A stretch of 64,000 nucleotides of DNA from Oscillospiraceae bacterium (GTDB lineage: Bacteria; Bacillota; Clostridia; Oscillospirales; Oscillospiraceae): positions 62,001 to 126,000 of the forward strand of contig JAAWQX010000003.1 of assembly GCA_022800755.1 (NCBI GenBank), written 5' to 3'. The translations under genes and the position numbers were made by a program. The notes under the pieces were generated by a model. The model worked only from the letters and a program-made list of their open reading frames with translations, did no database searches and was not told the DNA's origin. Every line of letters begins with the position of its first letter. The stretch's first letter is position 1. Shown one piece after another: positions 41,874 to 50,864 of the stretch.

Positions 41874-43919
41874 TCAGCACAGCTTCGCACCGGCGGGGAT
41901 GGCGTCGTCCAGGATAATCAGATTCAGCTTTTCCTCGCCCTTTTCCGTGTGGACGGCGGACAGCAGCATCCCGTTGGATTCCTGGCCCATCATCTTCCGG
42001 GGAGGCAGATTCACGATGGCCACCAGCGTTTTGCCGATGAGGTCCTCCGGCTCATACCACTTGTGGATGCCGGACAAGATCTGCCGGTCGGTTCCGGTAC
42101 CGTCGTCCAAGGTGAACTTCAACAGCTTTTCGCTCTTTTTCACCGCTTCGCAGGCCTTCACCTTCACCACCCGGAAATCGGACTTACAGAAGGTGTCAAA
42201 GTCCACAGGGGCTTCCACCGGCGGCTCCAGTTCAATATCCGGCAGCCCGGCCTTCCGGGCGGCTTCCTGGGCCGCGTCCAATTCCTCAAGGGCCTTATCC
42301 AGGTCGATGCGGGGGAACAGGCTGTCGCCCTTGGTCACCGGGGAAGTCTCGCTCCGGCTGCCCCAGACAGCGGCGCTGTCCCAGGTACGGCAGGCCTCGC
42401 ACGCGCCGATCTGGGTAAACAGCTTGTCCATGCTTTCAGGCATGAACGGCGTAAGCAAAATCCCACAGATACGCGTGGCTTCCAGCAAGTTATACAGCAC
42501 ATGGGCCAGCCTCGGACCATTCGCATCCATATCCTTTGCCAGTGCCCAGGGCGCGTTCTCATCGATATATTTATTGGCCCGCTGAATGACCTTAAAGACC
42601 TCCTCCAGCGCCTTATGGGGCACATATTGGTCCATGGCCATTTCGTAAATATTCCGCAGCCCGGCGGCCAAAGCCACCAATTCCATATCATACTCCAGCG
42701 CAGGAGCATCAGGAGCGGCAAATACCACGATACTCGGCTCCGCCGCCGCGGCCGCCATTTTCTTTTCCATTCCCGTCGCACCACAGCCCTCCGGCAGCGC
42801 GCCGCCGAAATACTTCTCCACCATGGCGGTGGTGCGGCTGACCAGATTGCCCAAGTCGTTGGCCAGATCGGTGTTGATGGTCTGGATCAGCAGCTCATTG
42901 GAAAAATTCCCGTCCGACCCAAAGGGGAAGGTCCGCAGCAGGAAAAACCGCAGGGCATCCACACCGAACATTTCCGCAAGGATATAGGGGTCCACCACAT
43001 TGCCCTTGGACTTACTCATTTTGCCGCCGTCCAGCAGCAGCCAGCCGTGGCCGAACACCTTTTTCGGCAACGGCTCGCCCAGGCTCATAAGCATGGCGGG
43101 CCAGATGATGGAGTGGAACCGCACGATCTCCTTGCCCACGATATTCACGCCGGGCCAGTATTTTTTGTACTCGTCGTAGCGGTCGTTCTCATAGCCCAAA
43201 GCGGTAATATAGTTCGTCAGCGCGTCCACCCATACGTACACCACATGCCCCGGGTCAAAATCCACCGGGATACCCCAGGTAAAGCTGGTGCGGGACACGC
43301 ACAGGTCCTCCAGTCCAGGCTTGATGAAGTTGTTGACCATCTCATTGACCCGGCTGCGGGGCTCAAGAAAATCGGTGTTTTCCAGCAAATCTTGCACCCG
43401 GTCGGCGTACTTGCTCAGCCGGAAGAAGTAGGCTTCCTCCTCCGCGTCTACCACCTCCCGGCCACAGTCGGGACATTTCCCATCCACAAGCTGGGTCTCC
43501 GTCCAGAACGATTCGCAGGGCGTACAGTATTTGCCCACATACTTGCCCTTGTAGATGTCCCCATTGTCGTACATCTTCTTAAAGATCCGCTGCACAGCGG
43601 CGACGTGGTAATCATCGGTGGTGCGGATGAACCGGTCGTTGGAAATATTCATCAGCTTCCACAGGTCTTTCACACCCCGGGAGCCTTCCACGATATTATC
43701 CACAAACTCTTTCGGCGTGATACCGGCTTCCCTGGCCTTGGTCTCGATCTTCTGCCCGTGCTCGTCGGTACCCGTGAGGAACATCACGTCATAGCCGCAA
43801 AGCCGCTTATACCGGGCGAACGCGTCGGTTGCCACGGTGCAGTAGGTATGCCCGATGTGCAGCTTATCCGAAGGATAATAAATGGGGGTAGTAATATAAA
43901 AGCTTCCTTTGTTTTCCAT
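41874..43919 (-). CDS. metG: Methionyl-tRNA synthetase
   Basis: The 681-residue class I synthetase has the HIGH motif in KLHIGHTYCTV, the KMSKS motif in GGKMSKSKGNVVDPY, the zinc knuckle CTPCESFWTETQLVDGKCPD and a C-terminal tRNA-binding OB-fold (about residues 578-681, DFRVVKVKACEAVKKSEKLL). This is the standard long form. The ATG at 43919 follows GAGGAG by seven bases; the TTG at 43925 is less likely. It begins 27 bases after the VanW gene and probably shares its transcript. I see no T-box leader. Confidence 0.97.
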   Translation of the reverse strand: MENKGSFYITTPIYYPSDKLHIGHTYCTVATDAFARYKRLCGYDVMFLTGTDEHGQKIETKAREAGITPKEFVDNIVEGSRGVKDLWKLMNISNDRFIRTTDDYHVAAVQRIFKKMYDNGDIYKGKYVGKYCTPCESFWTETQLVDGKCPDCGREVVDAEEEAYFFRLSKYADRVQDLLENTDFLEPRSRVNEMVNNFIKPGLEDLCVSRTSFTWGIPVDFDPGHVVYVWVDALTNYITALGYENDRYDEYKKYWPGVNIVGKEIVRFHSIIWPAMLMSLGEPLPKKVFGHGWLLLDGGKMSKSKGNVVDPYILAEMFGVDALRFFLLRTFPFGSDGNFSNELLIQTINTDLANDLGNLVSRTTAMVEKYFGGALPEGCGATGMEKKMAAAAAEPSIVVFAAPDAPALEYDMELVALAAGLRNIYEMAMDQYVPHKALEEVFKVIQRANKYIDENAPWALAKDMDANGPRLAHVLYNLLEATRICGILLTPFMPESMDKLFTQIGACEACRTWDSAAVWGSRSETSPVTKGDSLFPRIDLDKALEELDAAQEAARKAGLPDIELEPPVEAPVDFDTFCKSDFRVVKVKACEAVKKSEKLLKFTLDDGTGTDRQILSGIHKWYEPEDLIGKTLVAIVNLPPRKMMGQESNGMLLSAVHTEKGEEKLNLIILDDAIPAGAKLC

Positions 43920-43946
43920 GGTCAAACTCCTCGCTTCTCTTTCTGT

Positions 43947-45671
43947 TTACGGTGCAGTATTCTCAGCGTCCGGCGGTGGCGTCACCGGTGGGGTAGCCTC
44001 CGGCGGCGGCGTCACCTCCGGGGACGGCGTCGGCATCACAGGCGCCCAGGGGTCAAACACCGGGTCCGAGGTCGGCTCCGGAGTTGGTTCCGGAGTCGGC
44101 TCCGGTTCGGGGTACTTGATATCTTCCGCGTGGTAGTTATAGGTACTCACGCCCTCGCTCTTCTTCTCGATGAGCTCATTGGTCTTGCTGTCGTATATCC
44201 AGCGGTACGCCTGGGCCTTATAGCCCGTGGCCACCTCCGGGTATTCGTCATTGGTATACATCAGCCAGGAGGAATTTTTCAGTTCCACATACGTCCCGTC
44301 GTCGGTGCCCCAGATTTCCACATAGACCTGCCCATCCTCCACCCAGGACAAAATGCGGATGGGGTACTCCCGGTCATTGGTGAATTTGAAATCCGGCGAC
44401 TTCCAGCTCACGGTGGCGTCAAAGCCCGCGGGCAGATAGCCCACCGGGAAGTAATGACAAGTGCGTTTATCGATCTGCAAATTGGCCTGGAGCGTGCAGT
44501 AATACAGCGTGGACGACACCTGGCAGATGCCCCCGCCGATCTCCTGCACCACCGCGCCGTTGGCGTAAGCGCCGGCGGCAAGATACCCGTTTTCCTTGGT
44601 CCGCTGGCCCAGCGTCTCATTGTAAGAAAGCTGTTCCCCCGGCATGAGCACAATGTTATTGATCGACCCGGCGGCCTTTTCCACATTGTTGATGCGGTTT
44701 GCGCTGCTTCCCGCCAGACTGGTGCCTTTTTCCGCCAGTTTGGTACTGAACAGCAGCTTTTTCAGGCTTTCCTCCGTCACCTCCGGCACATCCACCGTCA
44801 CGGGGATACGCACCGGCTGACCCAGCGTGGCAGCGTCCCACGCAGATTTCGCGTCGGCCTCGGAAAAATCGATCCCTACGGTCTCCGGCACGATGGCGTC
44901 GGCGTCCTTATCATAATACGCGTCCTTTTTCTCCGCACAGATCTGCTCCCGCAGCTGCTTCACGTCCAAATCCGTTTCCGCCGTGGTATCCGGTGCGTAG
45001 CTGACGGTGCCGAATTCCCCGTCCCGGACCGCTTTCATCACCAGCGAGAAAACCTCCGGCGTATCCAGATGGATATAACTGGCCCCTTTGATGACCGTGA
45101 CGGTCTCCGCCTTTGCGTCGATCTCCACATCATCCATGAGATTCGCCTGGGCCTCAGCCACGCCCGCCTGGACGATGCCTTCGATCAAATCCTCATCCGG
45201 CGCGCCGAACACGTCCCCGGTCAAGTCCTTCCCCGCGATGAGGCAGCGCACATACGCCACCGTGCGGCTGAACAGATTCCCGGACCGCCCATAATCATAG
45301 GCCGTTTTTGCGGCGGTCTCCCCGTCGCAGAGCATCCCCGCCTGCCGGTAGGTCACGTCAAAGCCGCCGCCGGGCAGCTCCACGGACACCGCCGGGCGCT
45401 CCGGGTACGTCCAGTCCGCCAAAGACAGCAGTTCCGCCGCCTCCTCGTAGTACAAGCCCCCCAGGGCATAGCCGCCCAAACGCACATTGGGATAGACCGT
45501 CTCCACATTCCCCACGCACGCCATCGCCACGCCGAACAGCGCCGCCGCCAGCAGCAAAATGCCGCCGATGATGCCCCCGGCGATCAGGCCCTTCCGGGAC
45601 TTTTTCCCAGCGGGCGGCTGTTCCGGCACCGCCTGGAACCCGCCCGTTTCATGCATTCCTTTTCGTTTCAT
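43947..45671 (-). CDS. VanW-family membrane-anchored protein
   Basis: The 574-residue protein has an N-terminal membrane anchor (about residues 28-52: GLIAGGIIGGILLLAAALFG), two peptidoglycan-binding-like (PG_binding_4/YoaR) regions, and a VanW domain (about 345-480; MPGEQLSYNETLGQRTKENG and QEIGGGICQVSSTLYYCTLQ). The C-terminal 60 residues are Pro/Glu/Thr repeats (PEPTPEPTPEPT), a likely wall-spanning tail. VanW proteins occur in vancomycin clusters and widely in Clostridia without them, and their function is unclear. The start could be TTG 45674, ATG 45671 or ATG 45656; none has an ideal ribosome site. Confidence 0.88.
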   Translation of the reverse strand: MKRKGMHETGGFQAVPEQPPAGKKSRKGLIAGGIIGGILLLAAALFGVAMACVGNVETVYPNVRLGGYALGGLYYEEAAELLSLADWTYPERPAVSVELPGGGFDVTYRQAGMLCDGETAAKTAYDYGRSGNLFSRTVAYVRCLIAGKDLTGDVFGAPDEDLIEGIVQAGVAEAQANLMDDVEIDAKAETVTVIKGASYIHLDTPEVFSLVMKAVRDGEFGTVSYAPDTTAETDLDVKQLREQICAEKKDAYYDKDADAIVPETVGIDFSEADAKSAWDAATLGQPVRIPVTVDVPEVTEESLKKLLFSTKLAEKGTSLAGSSANRINNVEKAAGSINNIVLMPGEQLSYNETLGQRTKENGYLAAGAYANGAVVQEIGGGICQVSSTLYYCTLQANLQIDKRTCHYFPVGYLPAGFDATVSWKSPDFKFTNDREYPIRILSWVEDGQVYVEIWGTDDGTYVELKNSSWLMYTNDEYPEVATGYKAQAYRWIYDSKTNELIEKKSEGVSTYNYHAEDIKYPEPEPTPEPTPEPTSDPVFDPWAPVMPTPSPEVTPPPEATPPVTPPPDAENTAP

Positions 45672-45694
45672 CAATTTTTAAAAACCCTCACCGC

Positions 45695-46957
45695 TCACAC
45701 GTTCCCAAGCACCTGCTGCAAGAAAGATTCCTCCTCGCCCATGGGCAGTTCTTCCTTATCCATGGCGTTCAAAATCTCCTGCAAATAGGGGGTGCCGATG
45801 GCGTTTTGCGCCGCCTGCGCCTCCAACAACTCGCCGATGAGCAGATTCGACAGCAAAAACCCAGAGGTCGTAAACGCCCACCGGCTGCCTACAGTCTGCA
45901 CCCAGCCTTTGTCCCGGAACAATTCCAGCTTCTCTTGCAGCGGCGCGAAGTCGGACTGCAGCTGCTTGCTGTAATCCCGCTGGGAGATGCCCTCCGCCAG
46001 CCGCATCCCCAGCATCAAATACTCATACGCCCGCTGGATGCCGGAGACCGCCTCCTGCTCGTCGAGGATATCCCCGCCGTCCAGCACCCCGGCGATATAC
46101 CGCCGCAGGTCCCGGACGTAGCTGTAACGGAGGTTCCCCACGCAGGAATGCGCCCCGGGGCCAAAGCCCATATAATCTTCCAGTTTCCAGTATTTCAAAT
46201 TGTGCCGGGACTCATAACCCTTGTGGGCAAAATTGGAAATCTCATACCGCTGGTAGCCGTAACGCTCCAGCAGTTCACTGGCGTAAATGTACTGGTCCGC
46301 CTGCATATCGTCATCGGGGATGACCGGGGTATCGTGGTACACCTCATACATCGGCGTCCCCTCTTCCAGCTTCAGCCCGTAGCAGGAGATATGCTCCGGA
46401 TTCCACCCGATGACCTTGGACAGGGTATCCGCCCAGTCCTCCTTGGTCTGTCCGGGCAGCCCGTACATCAAGTCCACGCTGACATTCTCAAACCCCACCT
46501 GCCTTGCAAACATATATGCTTTGACAGCCTGGTTATATGTGTGCCGACGCCCGATGGTGCGCAAAATCTCATTATTGGCGGACTGCACGCCCATGGAAAT
46601 CCGGTTGGCCCCCGCCCGGCGCAGCAGTTTCAGATCCCCCAGCCGCATACTATCCGGGTTCATTTCCACGGTGATCTCCGCTTCCCGCAGCAGTTTGCCA
46701 CTGGACTTAAGCAGTTCGATGACCTCGCACAGATACTTGGCCCCGTAATAACTGGGGGTGCCGCCGCCGAAATACACCGAATCGATATAATACTGCTGAA
46801 TTTGCGGCAAACTCTCCCGCACATGGGTCAGCAGGGCCTCCTGATACTTCCCCATGAGCTTTTCCGCACCGGCGCAGGAGTAAAAATCACAATACCCGCA
46901 CTTACTGGCGCAAAACGGAATGTGGATGTAAATACCTAAGGTTTTATCTTCGTTCAT
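45695..46957 (-). CDS. hemW: Radical SAM heme chaperone HemW
   Basis: The 420-residue protein is a coproporphyrinogen-oxidase-like radical SAM enzyme. The 4Fe-4S motif is Cys16-x3-Cys20-x2-Cys23 followed by DF (PFCASKCGYCDF), the form typical of HemW rather than HemN. GGGTPSYYG, the SAM-binding GGTP region, follows. HemW delivers heme to respiratory proteins; older annotations call it oxygen-independent coproporphyrinogen oxidase. It lies between htpG and the VanW gene, all leftward. A copy of the intergenic element ends just before its ATG. Confidence 0.93.
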   Translation of the reverse strand: MNEDKTLGIYIHIPFCASKCGYCDFYSCAGAEKLMGKYQEALLTHVRESLPQIQQYYIDSVYFGGGTPSYYGAKYLCEVIELLKSSGKLLREAEITVEMNPDSMRLGDLKLLRRAGANRISMGVQSANNEILRTIGRRHTYNQAVKAYMFARQVGFENVSVDLMYGLPGQTKEDWADTLSKVIGWNPEHISCYGLKLEEGTPMYEVYHDTPVIPDDDMQADQYIYASELLERYGYQRYEISNFAHKGYESRHNLKYWKLEDYMGFGPGAHSCVGNLRYSYVRDLRRYIAGVLDGGDILDEQEAVSGIQRAYEYLMLGMRLAEGISQRDYSKQLQSDFAPLQEKLELFRDKGWVQTVGSRWAFTTSGFLLSNLLIGELLEAQAAQNAIGTPYLQEILNAMDKEELPMGEEESFLQQVLGNV

Positions 46958-46961
46958 AAAA

Positions 46962-47003
46962 GCCTCGCAGAGTTCCGCTTCGCAAAGCGGAAAAAATCAA
47001 ATC
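46962..47003 (-). repeat. Intergenic element, short copy D
   Basis: The minus strand reads AGATTTGATTTTTTCCGC, a CGCTTTGCGAAGCG hairpin, then AACTCTGCGAGGC, four bases before the hemW ATG. It corresponds to the right-hand module of copies A-C. Confidence 0.65.
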
Positions 47004-47036
47004 TCTTTTTGTCCGACACAGCGGGTTTCAAACGAA

Positions 47037-48947
47037 TCAAAGCAGCTCGCAAACCAGATCAGAGAATTCCGCCGGGTCGTCCACGGGCATCCCCGCGATC
47101 ATGCAGGCCATGCCATAAAGTACCTTAGCCAACTCCCCGCAACGGTCCTGATCTGTATCGAACGCGCTTTTCAACTTGGCGAACGCCGGATGCTTCTGAT
47201 TGATTTCCAGCACCCGCTGGGCGCGGATGGTTCCGTCGTCCCCGGGGATGGACCGGAAATAGCGCTCCATATCCAGCGTAACCTGCCCTTCCGTGGTCAG
47301 GCACACCGCATGGGACACCAGCGCGTTGGAAAACCGCACGTCCACCACCTGACCGTCCAGGGCCTCTTTCACGAACTCCAGAACATCTTTTTCCGCTTCC
47401 TGCTGGTTCAAAGTCTCCTGCTTTTCCTCCTCGGAGGTCAGCCCCAGGTCACCCTTGCACACATTCTGGAAAAGCTTGCCATCCTGCCCCTCCAACGCCT
47501 GCACCACGAACTCGTCCATGGGGTCGGTGAGATAAAACACCTCGTACCCTTTTTGCTTCACCGGCTCCGTCTGAGGCATAGACATGGCCATTTTCAGATT
47601 ATCCGCGCAGGCGTAGTAGATACGCTCCTGACTTTCCGGCATATTGTCCACATACTCCTGCAACGAGCACATCCGGTCCGGTCCGGTCCGGAATAAGATC
47701 AGGTCCCGCACCAGTTCCCGCATATCCATCACCGCAGACACAGTAGAATACTTGATCTGATGCCCAAAGGCCTCGTAAAATTCCTCATACTTTTTCCGGT
47801 CGGATTCCATTAGCTTTTTCAGTTCCCCCTTGACCTTTTTGGTCAGGTTGGTGGAGATGACTTTCAGCTGCCGGTCATGCTGCAAGACCTCCCGGGAGAT
47901 ATTCAAACTCAGATCGGGGCTATCCACGATGCCCCGGACGAACCGGAAGCAGTCCGGCAGGATATCCGCGCAGTATTCCATGATCATCACGCCGTTGGAA
48001 TATAGCCGCAGTCCGGGCTTAAAATCCCGGCTGTAAAAATCGGGGCTGGGCCGGCTGGGGATAAACAGCATTGCCCGGTAATTCACCAGCCCCTCGGCGT
48101 TCACCCGCACCACAGCGGTGGGCAGATTGGGGTCATAGAACATTTTCTTGTAATACTCCATGCACTCTTCATCGGAAACCTCGCTTTTGCTCCGTTCCCA
48201 GATGGGCACCATGGTGTTCATGACCACTTCCTGCATCTCGCACTTGTATTCATACTTGGGCCGCCCCTGGTCGTCCAGTTCCTCGGACTCCACGAACTGG
48301 TAATCCTCGATATCCATGGCGATGGGCCAGCGGATGTAATCGGAATACTTCTGCACCAGGTCCCGGATGACGAACTTGTCCATAAACTCGGAGTATTTCT
48401 CCCCATCCGTATCTTCTTTAATATGCATGATGACCTCGGTACCCACGTCCGTTTTCTCCGGGCAGGGCTTGACGGTGTACCCATCGGTCCCCGCGGACTC
48501 CCACTGGCTGCCCTCGCTCTCGCCGTACTTCAGCGAGCGCACCGTGACCTTGTCGGCCACCATAAACGCGGAGTAGAAGCCCACGCCAAACTGCCCGATG
48601 ATATTGGTATCGCTGTCTGCCAGATTCTCTTTGTCCGACTTAAATTTCAGCGATCCAGACTGTGCAATCACGCCAAGATTTTTTTCCATGTCCTCAGCAT
48701 TCATACCGATACCATTATCCCGCACGGTAATGGTGCGCGCCTCTGGATCCACAAAAATCTTGATTTGATAGTCGTCCTTCTGATACAGCACCTTATCATC
48801 CGTCAAAGACAGATAGCACAACTTATCAATAGCGTCAGACGCGTTGGAAATGATCTCCCGCAGAAAGATTTCCTTATGTGTGTAGATCGAATTGATCATC
48901 AAATCCAAAAGCCGCTTGGATTCGGCCTTGAATTGTTTTTTTGCCAT
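47037..48947 (-). CDS. htpG: Molecular chaperone HtpG (Hsp90)
   Basis: The 636-residue protein is bacterial Hsp90. The N-terminal GHKL ATPase has EIISNASDAIDKLCYLSL (catalytic Glu and Mg-binding Asn), DNGIGM, and GQFGVGFYSAFMVAD (lid). The middle domain has the family's NISREVLQHDRQLKVIS, and the C-terminal dimerisation domain follows. Length matches the family. A palindrome in its promoter spacer may be a heat-shock-type or other operator. Confidence 0.97.
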   Translation of the reverse strand: MAKKQFKAESKRLLDLMINSIYTHKEIFLREIISNASDAIDKLCYLSLTDDKVLYQKDDYQIKIFVDPEARTITVRDNGIGMNAEDMEKNLGVIAQSGSLKFKSDKENLADSDTNIIGQFGVGFYSAFMVADKVTVRSLKYGESEGSQWESAGTDGYTVKPCPEKTDVGTEVIMHIKEDTDGEKYSEFMDKFVIRDLVQKYSDYIRWPIAMDIEDYQFVESEELDDQGRPKYEYKCEMQEVVMNTMVPIWERSKSEVSDEECMEYYKKMFYDPNLPTAVVRVNAEGLVNYRAMLFIPSRPSPDFYSRDFKPGLRLYSNGVMIMEYCADILPDCFRFVRGIVDSPDLSLNISREVLQHDRQLKVISTNLTKKVKGELKKLMESDRKKYEEFYEAFGHQIKYSTVSAVMDMRELVRDLILFRTGPDRMCSLQEYVDNMPESQERIYYACADNLKMAMSMPQTEPVKQKGYEVFYLTDPMDEFVVQALEGQDGKLFQNVCKGDLGLTSEEEKQETLNQQEAEKDVLEFVKEALDGQVVDVRFSNALVSHAVCLTTEGQVTLDMERYFRSIPGDDGTIRAQRVLEINQKHPAFAKLKSAFDTDQDRCGELAKVLYGMACMIAGMPVDDPAEFSDLVCELL

Positions 48948-49000
48948 GGCATTGGCCTCCCGTATGTGAAAATAAAATTATACAAATCTGTAACTAAATT

Positions 49001-49028
49001 AGTATAACACATTCCCGGGAATTTTCAA
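49001..49028 (-). promoter_or_regulatory. htpG promoter with palindromic spacer
   Basis: TTGAAA (49028-49023) and TATACT (49006-49001) are 16 bases apart on the minus strand. The spacer contains the perfect 12-bp palindrome ATTCCCGGGAAT (49011-49022), a possible operator. Confidence 0.5.
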
Positions 49029-49053
49029 CACTGGAAAAACAAAATATTCAATA

Positions 49054-49082
49054 TTGTATCTTTAGGACAATTGTTCTATAAT
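49054..49082 (+). promoter_or_regulatory. Sigma-A promoter of the AAA+ ATPase gene
   Basis: TTGTAT (49054-49059) and TATAAT (49077-49082) are 17 bases apart. The spacer holds GGACAATTGTTC, a 12-bp quasi-palindrome. Confidence 0.65.
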
Positions 49083-49114
49083 GCCCATAGAACAAAGACC
49101 GGGAGGAACACACC

Positions 49115-50524
49115 ATGCCCACCAATTGGAAGCGCACGCCGGAGGAATTACATAAGATCTACGTCGCCAACACCGAGGCGTTCTACAAAGCCGCGGGCCG
49201 GAGCGCAGCGGCGCAGTTAGACGGCTTTGTCCGTGGCTGCGCCCTGGGGCTGTGGAGCCACGCCGGGGGCGTCACGCAAAACCACGTGGACGCGTACAAC
49301 GCGCTGTACTCCAAAGGCGGCACGTCCCCGAAATGGCTTTTGTGGCAGCTCACGGAAGAAGTCTGCAAAGCCGGGGACTTCATGCCCCCCATCTTCTTCT
49401 GGGACCTGGCGGAAAATGACGCCAAGCGCAAAACGGACACGTCCCGGGTCTTCATCCGCATGGTGACGAACATCCTGCTGTACCTGGCGGCGGTAGACGA
49501 CGACGTGACCTGGGAGGAAGCGACCTACATCACCGACTGCGCCGCCCGCCTGACGGCCATCTGCGATTCCAGCGGCGTAAAAACGGGCAAGCCGGCCCTG
49601 AACGCCCGGGACTACGTGACCAGCGGCGAGCCGTCGTTCAAGGACAAGCACCCGGCCCAGCCCGCGGGCAGCGCCCCCAAGCAGGACGCGGCCCCCGAGC
49701 CCCAGCTTCCCGAAAAGACCACGGAAGAGCTCCTGGAAGAGTTAAACGCCTTAGTGGGACTGGACGAGGTCAAAAAAGACGTCAACAGTCTCATCAACCT
49801 CATCAAAGTCCGCAAGCTCCGTGAGCAAAACGAACTCCCCGTAGCCCCCATGTCATTGCACCTGGTGTTCATGGGCAACCCCGGCACAGGCAAAACCACC
49901 GTCGCCCGCCTGCTGGCGCAGCTGTACGCGGGCATTGGCGTACTCAGCAAAGGCCAGCTGGTGGAGGTAGACCGTTCCGGTCTGGTAGCGGGCTACGTAG
50001 GCCAGACCGCCCTGAAGACCCAGGAGGTCATTTCCAACGCCCTGGGCGGCGTGCTGTTCATTGACGAAGCCTATTCCCTGGCCATGGGCGGAGACAACGA
50101 CTTCGGCCGGGAAGCCATCGACACGATTTTAAAAGCCATGGAGGACCACCGTGACGACCTGGTCGTCATCGTCGCGGGCTACGACGGCCCCATGGAAAAG
50201 TTTCTGACCTCCAATCCGGGCCTGGAATCCCGGTTCAACAAGTATTTCTACTTCCCAGACTACACCGGAGAGCAGCTATACAGCATATTCCAAAGCCAGT
50301 GTGCCCGGAACGGCTATTCCCTCTCCCCGGAGTCGGAGGAGAAAGCCAAGACTCTGTTCAACGAGTTGTACGAGACCCGGGACGAAAACTTCGGCAACGG
50401 CCGCGCGGTACGGAATTTATTTGAAGACATGGTCATCCGCCAGTCCAACCGCGTCGCGGCGATGGAAGCCCCGACCAAGGACGATTTAATGACCTTCCTC
50501 CCGGAAGATTTCGAGGAAGCGTAA
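49115..50524 (+). CDS. CbbX/SpoVK-like AAA+ ATPase with TerB-like N-terminus
   Basis: The 469-residue protein has an AAA+ module (about 205-465): Walker A GNPGTGKT (254-261), Walker B VLFIDE (313-318), pore-type region GYVGQTALKTQ, sensor region VIVAGYDGPM and arginine-finger region LESRFNKYFYFPDY. This is the CbbX/SpoVK clade of hexameric remodelers. Residues 1-165 are a helical domain with an acidic motif AAVDDDVTWEEATYI reminiscent of TerB domains, joined by a Pro/Ala linker (175-200). The substrate is unknown. It has its own promoter, is divergent from htpG, and is followed directly by a type I toxin-antitoxin locus. Confidence 0.87.
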   Translation: MPTNWKRTPEELHKIYVANTEAFYKAAGRSAAAQLDGFVRGCALGLWSHAGGVTQNHVDAYNALYSKGGTSPKWLLWQLTEEVCKAGDFMPPIFFWDLAENDAKRKTDTSRVFIRMVTNILLYLAAVDDDVTWEEATYITDCAARLTAICDSSGVKTGKPALNARDYVTSGEPSFKDKHPAQPAGSAPKQDAAPEPQLPEKTTEELLEELNALVGLDEVKKDVNSLINLIKVRKLREQNELPVAPMSLHLVFMGNPGTGKTTVARLLAQLYAGIGVLSKGQLVEVDRSGLVAGYVGQTALKTQEVISNALGGVLFIDEAYSLAMGGDNDFGREAIDTILKAMEDHRDDLVVIVAGYDGPMEKFLTSNPGLESRFNKYFYFPDYTGEQLYSIFQSQCARNGYSLSPESEEKAKTLFNELYETRDENFGNGRAVRNLFEDMVIRQSNRVAAMEAPTKDDLMTFLPEDFEEA

Positions 50525-50528
50525 AAAT

Positions 50529-50557
50529 TTGACAAATTTCCCGGTACCGATTAAAAT
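50529..50557 (+). promoter_or_regulatory. Promoter of the putative type I toxin mRNA
   Basis: TTGACA (50529-50534) and TAAAAT (50552-50557) are 17 bases apart. The transcript would start near 50563, inside the hairpin CCCTACCCTC-ctaa-GAGGGTAGGG (50560-50583), giving an mRNA with a 5'-terminal stem, a frequent feature of stable type I toxin mRNAs. Confidence 0.65.
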
Positions 50558-50637
50558 AGCCCTACCCTCCTAAGAGGGTAGGGCGTTGCCATATTCGGAC
50601 AGGCGGTCAGTCACTCCCGTGAAGGGCGGTAACGCTG

Positions 50638-50724
50638 ATGTGGAAATACCGTTTGTACATTGTACTGCGATATTTACTGTGTATTGCGTTCACGCTGTAC
50701 ATACTCACCATAAAAGCGAAATGA
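50638..50724 (+). CDS. Putative type I toxin, 28-residue membrane peptide
   Basis: This 28-residue ORF encodes a peptide with one hydrophobic helix (LYIVLRYLLCIAFTLYILT) and a basic tail (IKAK), the form of Fst/TxpA-like membrane toxins and so-called holin-like toxins of Firmicutes. GGGCGG lies eight bases before the ATG. The stop codon is inside a 10-bp hairpin. A strong oppositely directed promoter 85 bp downstream makes an RNA that overlaps the end of the message, the usual antitoxin arrangement. The ORF on the opposite strand (50607-50819) is the antisense shadow. Toxicity is inferred from layout, not shown. Confidence 0.6.
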   Translation: MWKYRLYIVLRYLLCIAFTLYILTIKAK

Positions 50725-50802
50725 CCGCCCCCAGCTAAAGCGCGGTCATTTCTAAAGAACCGTAATTTGGGCTGACCGCTTATCGGCAGCGCCCGTTTTC
50801 TA
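50719..50802 (-). ncRNA. Putative antisense RNA antitoxin
   Basis: A transcript from the leftward promoter at 50808-50835 would start near 50802 and end at the hairpin AAATGACCGC/GCGGTCATTT (50719-50728 with 50742-50751), followed by CGCTTTT. It would be about 85 bases and overlap the 3' end of the toxin message, including its stop codon. The hairpin can act as terminator in both directions. Confidence 0.5.
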
Positions 50803-50807
50803 TTCTT

Positions 50808-50835
50808 ATTATACACCATCCCGCAATTTTGTCAA
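50808..50835 (-). promoter_or_regulatory. Promoter of the antisense RNA
   Basis: TTGACA (50835-50830) and TATAAT (50813-50808) are perfect consensus boxes, 16 bases apart, on the minus strand. No ORF with a ribosome site lies just downstream, which supports a non-coding product. Confidence 0.7.
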
Positions 50836-50864
50836 GCGCCCCGGCGACAGCAGGGGCGCTTCTG

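Noticed and set aside
41715-45788. A 1357-codon open frame on the plus strand opposite metG and the VanW gene.
   Set aside because: It lies antisense to two well-supported genes and is a product of GC-rich codon bias; its translation is Arg/His/Pro-rich without recognisable domains.
50607-50819. A 70-codon ORF on the minus strand in the toxin-antitoxin region.
   Set aside because: It has no ribosome site, overlaps the toxin ORF in antisense and coincides with the predicted antisense RNA.
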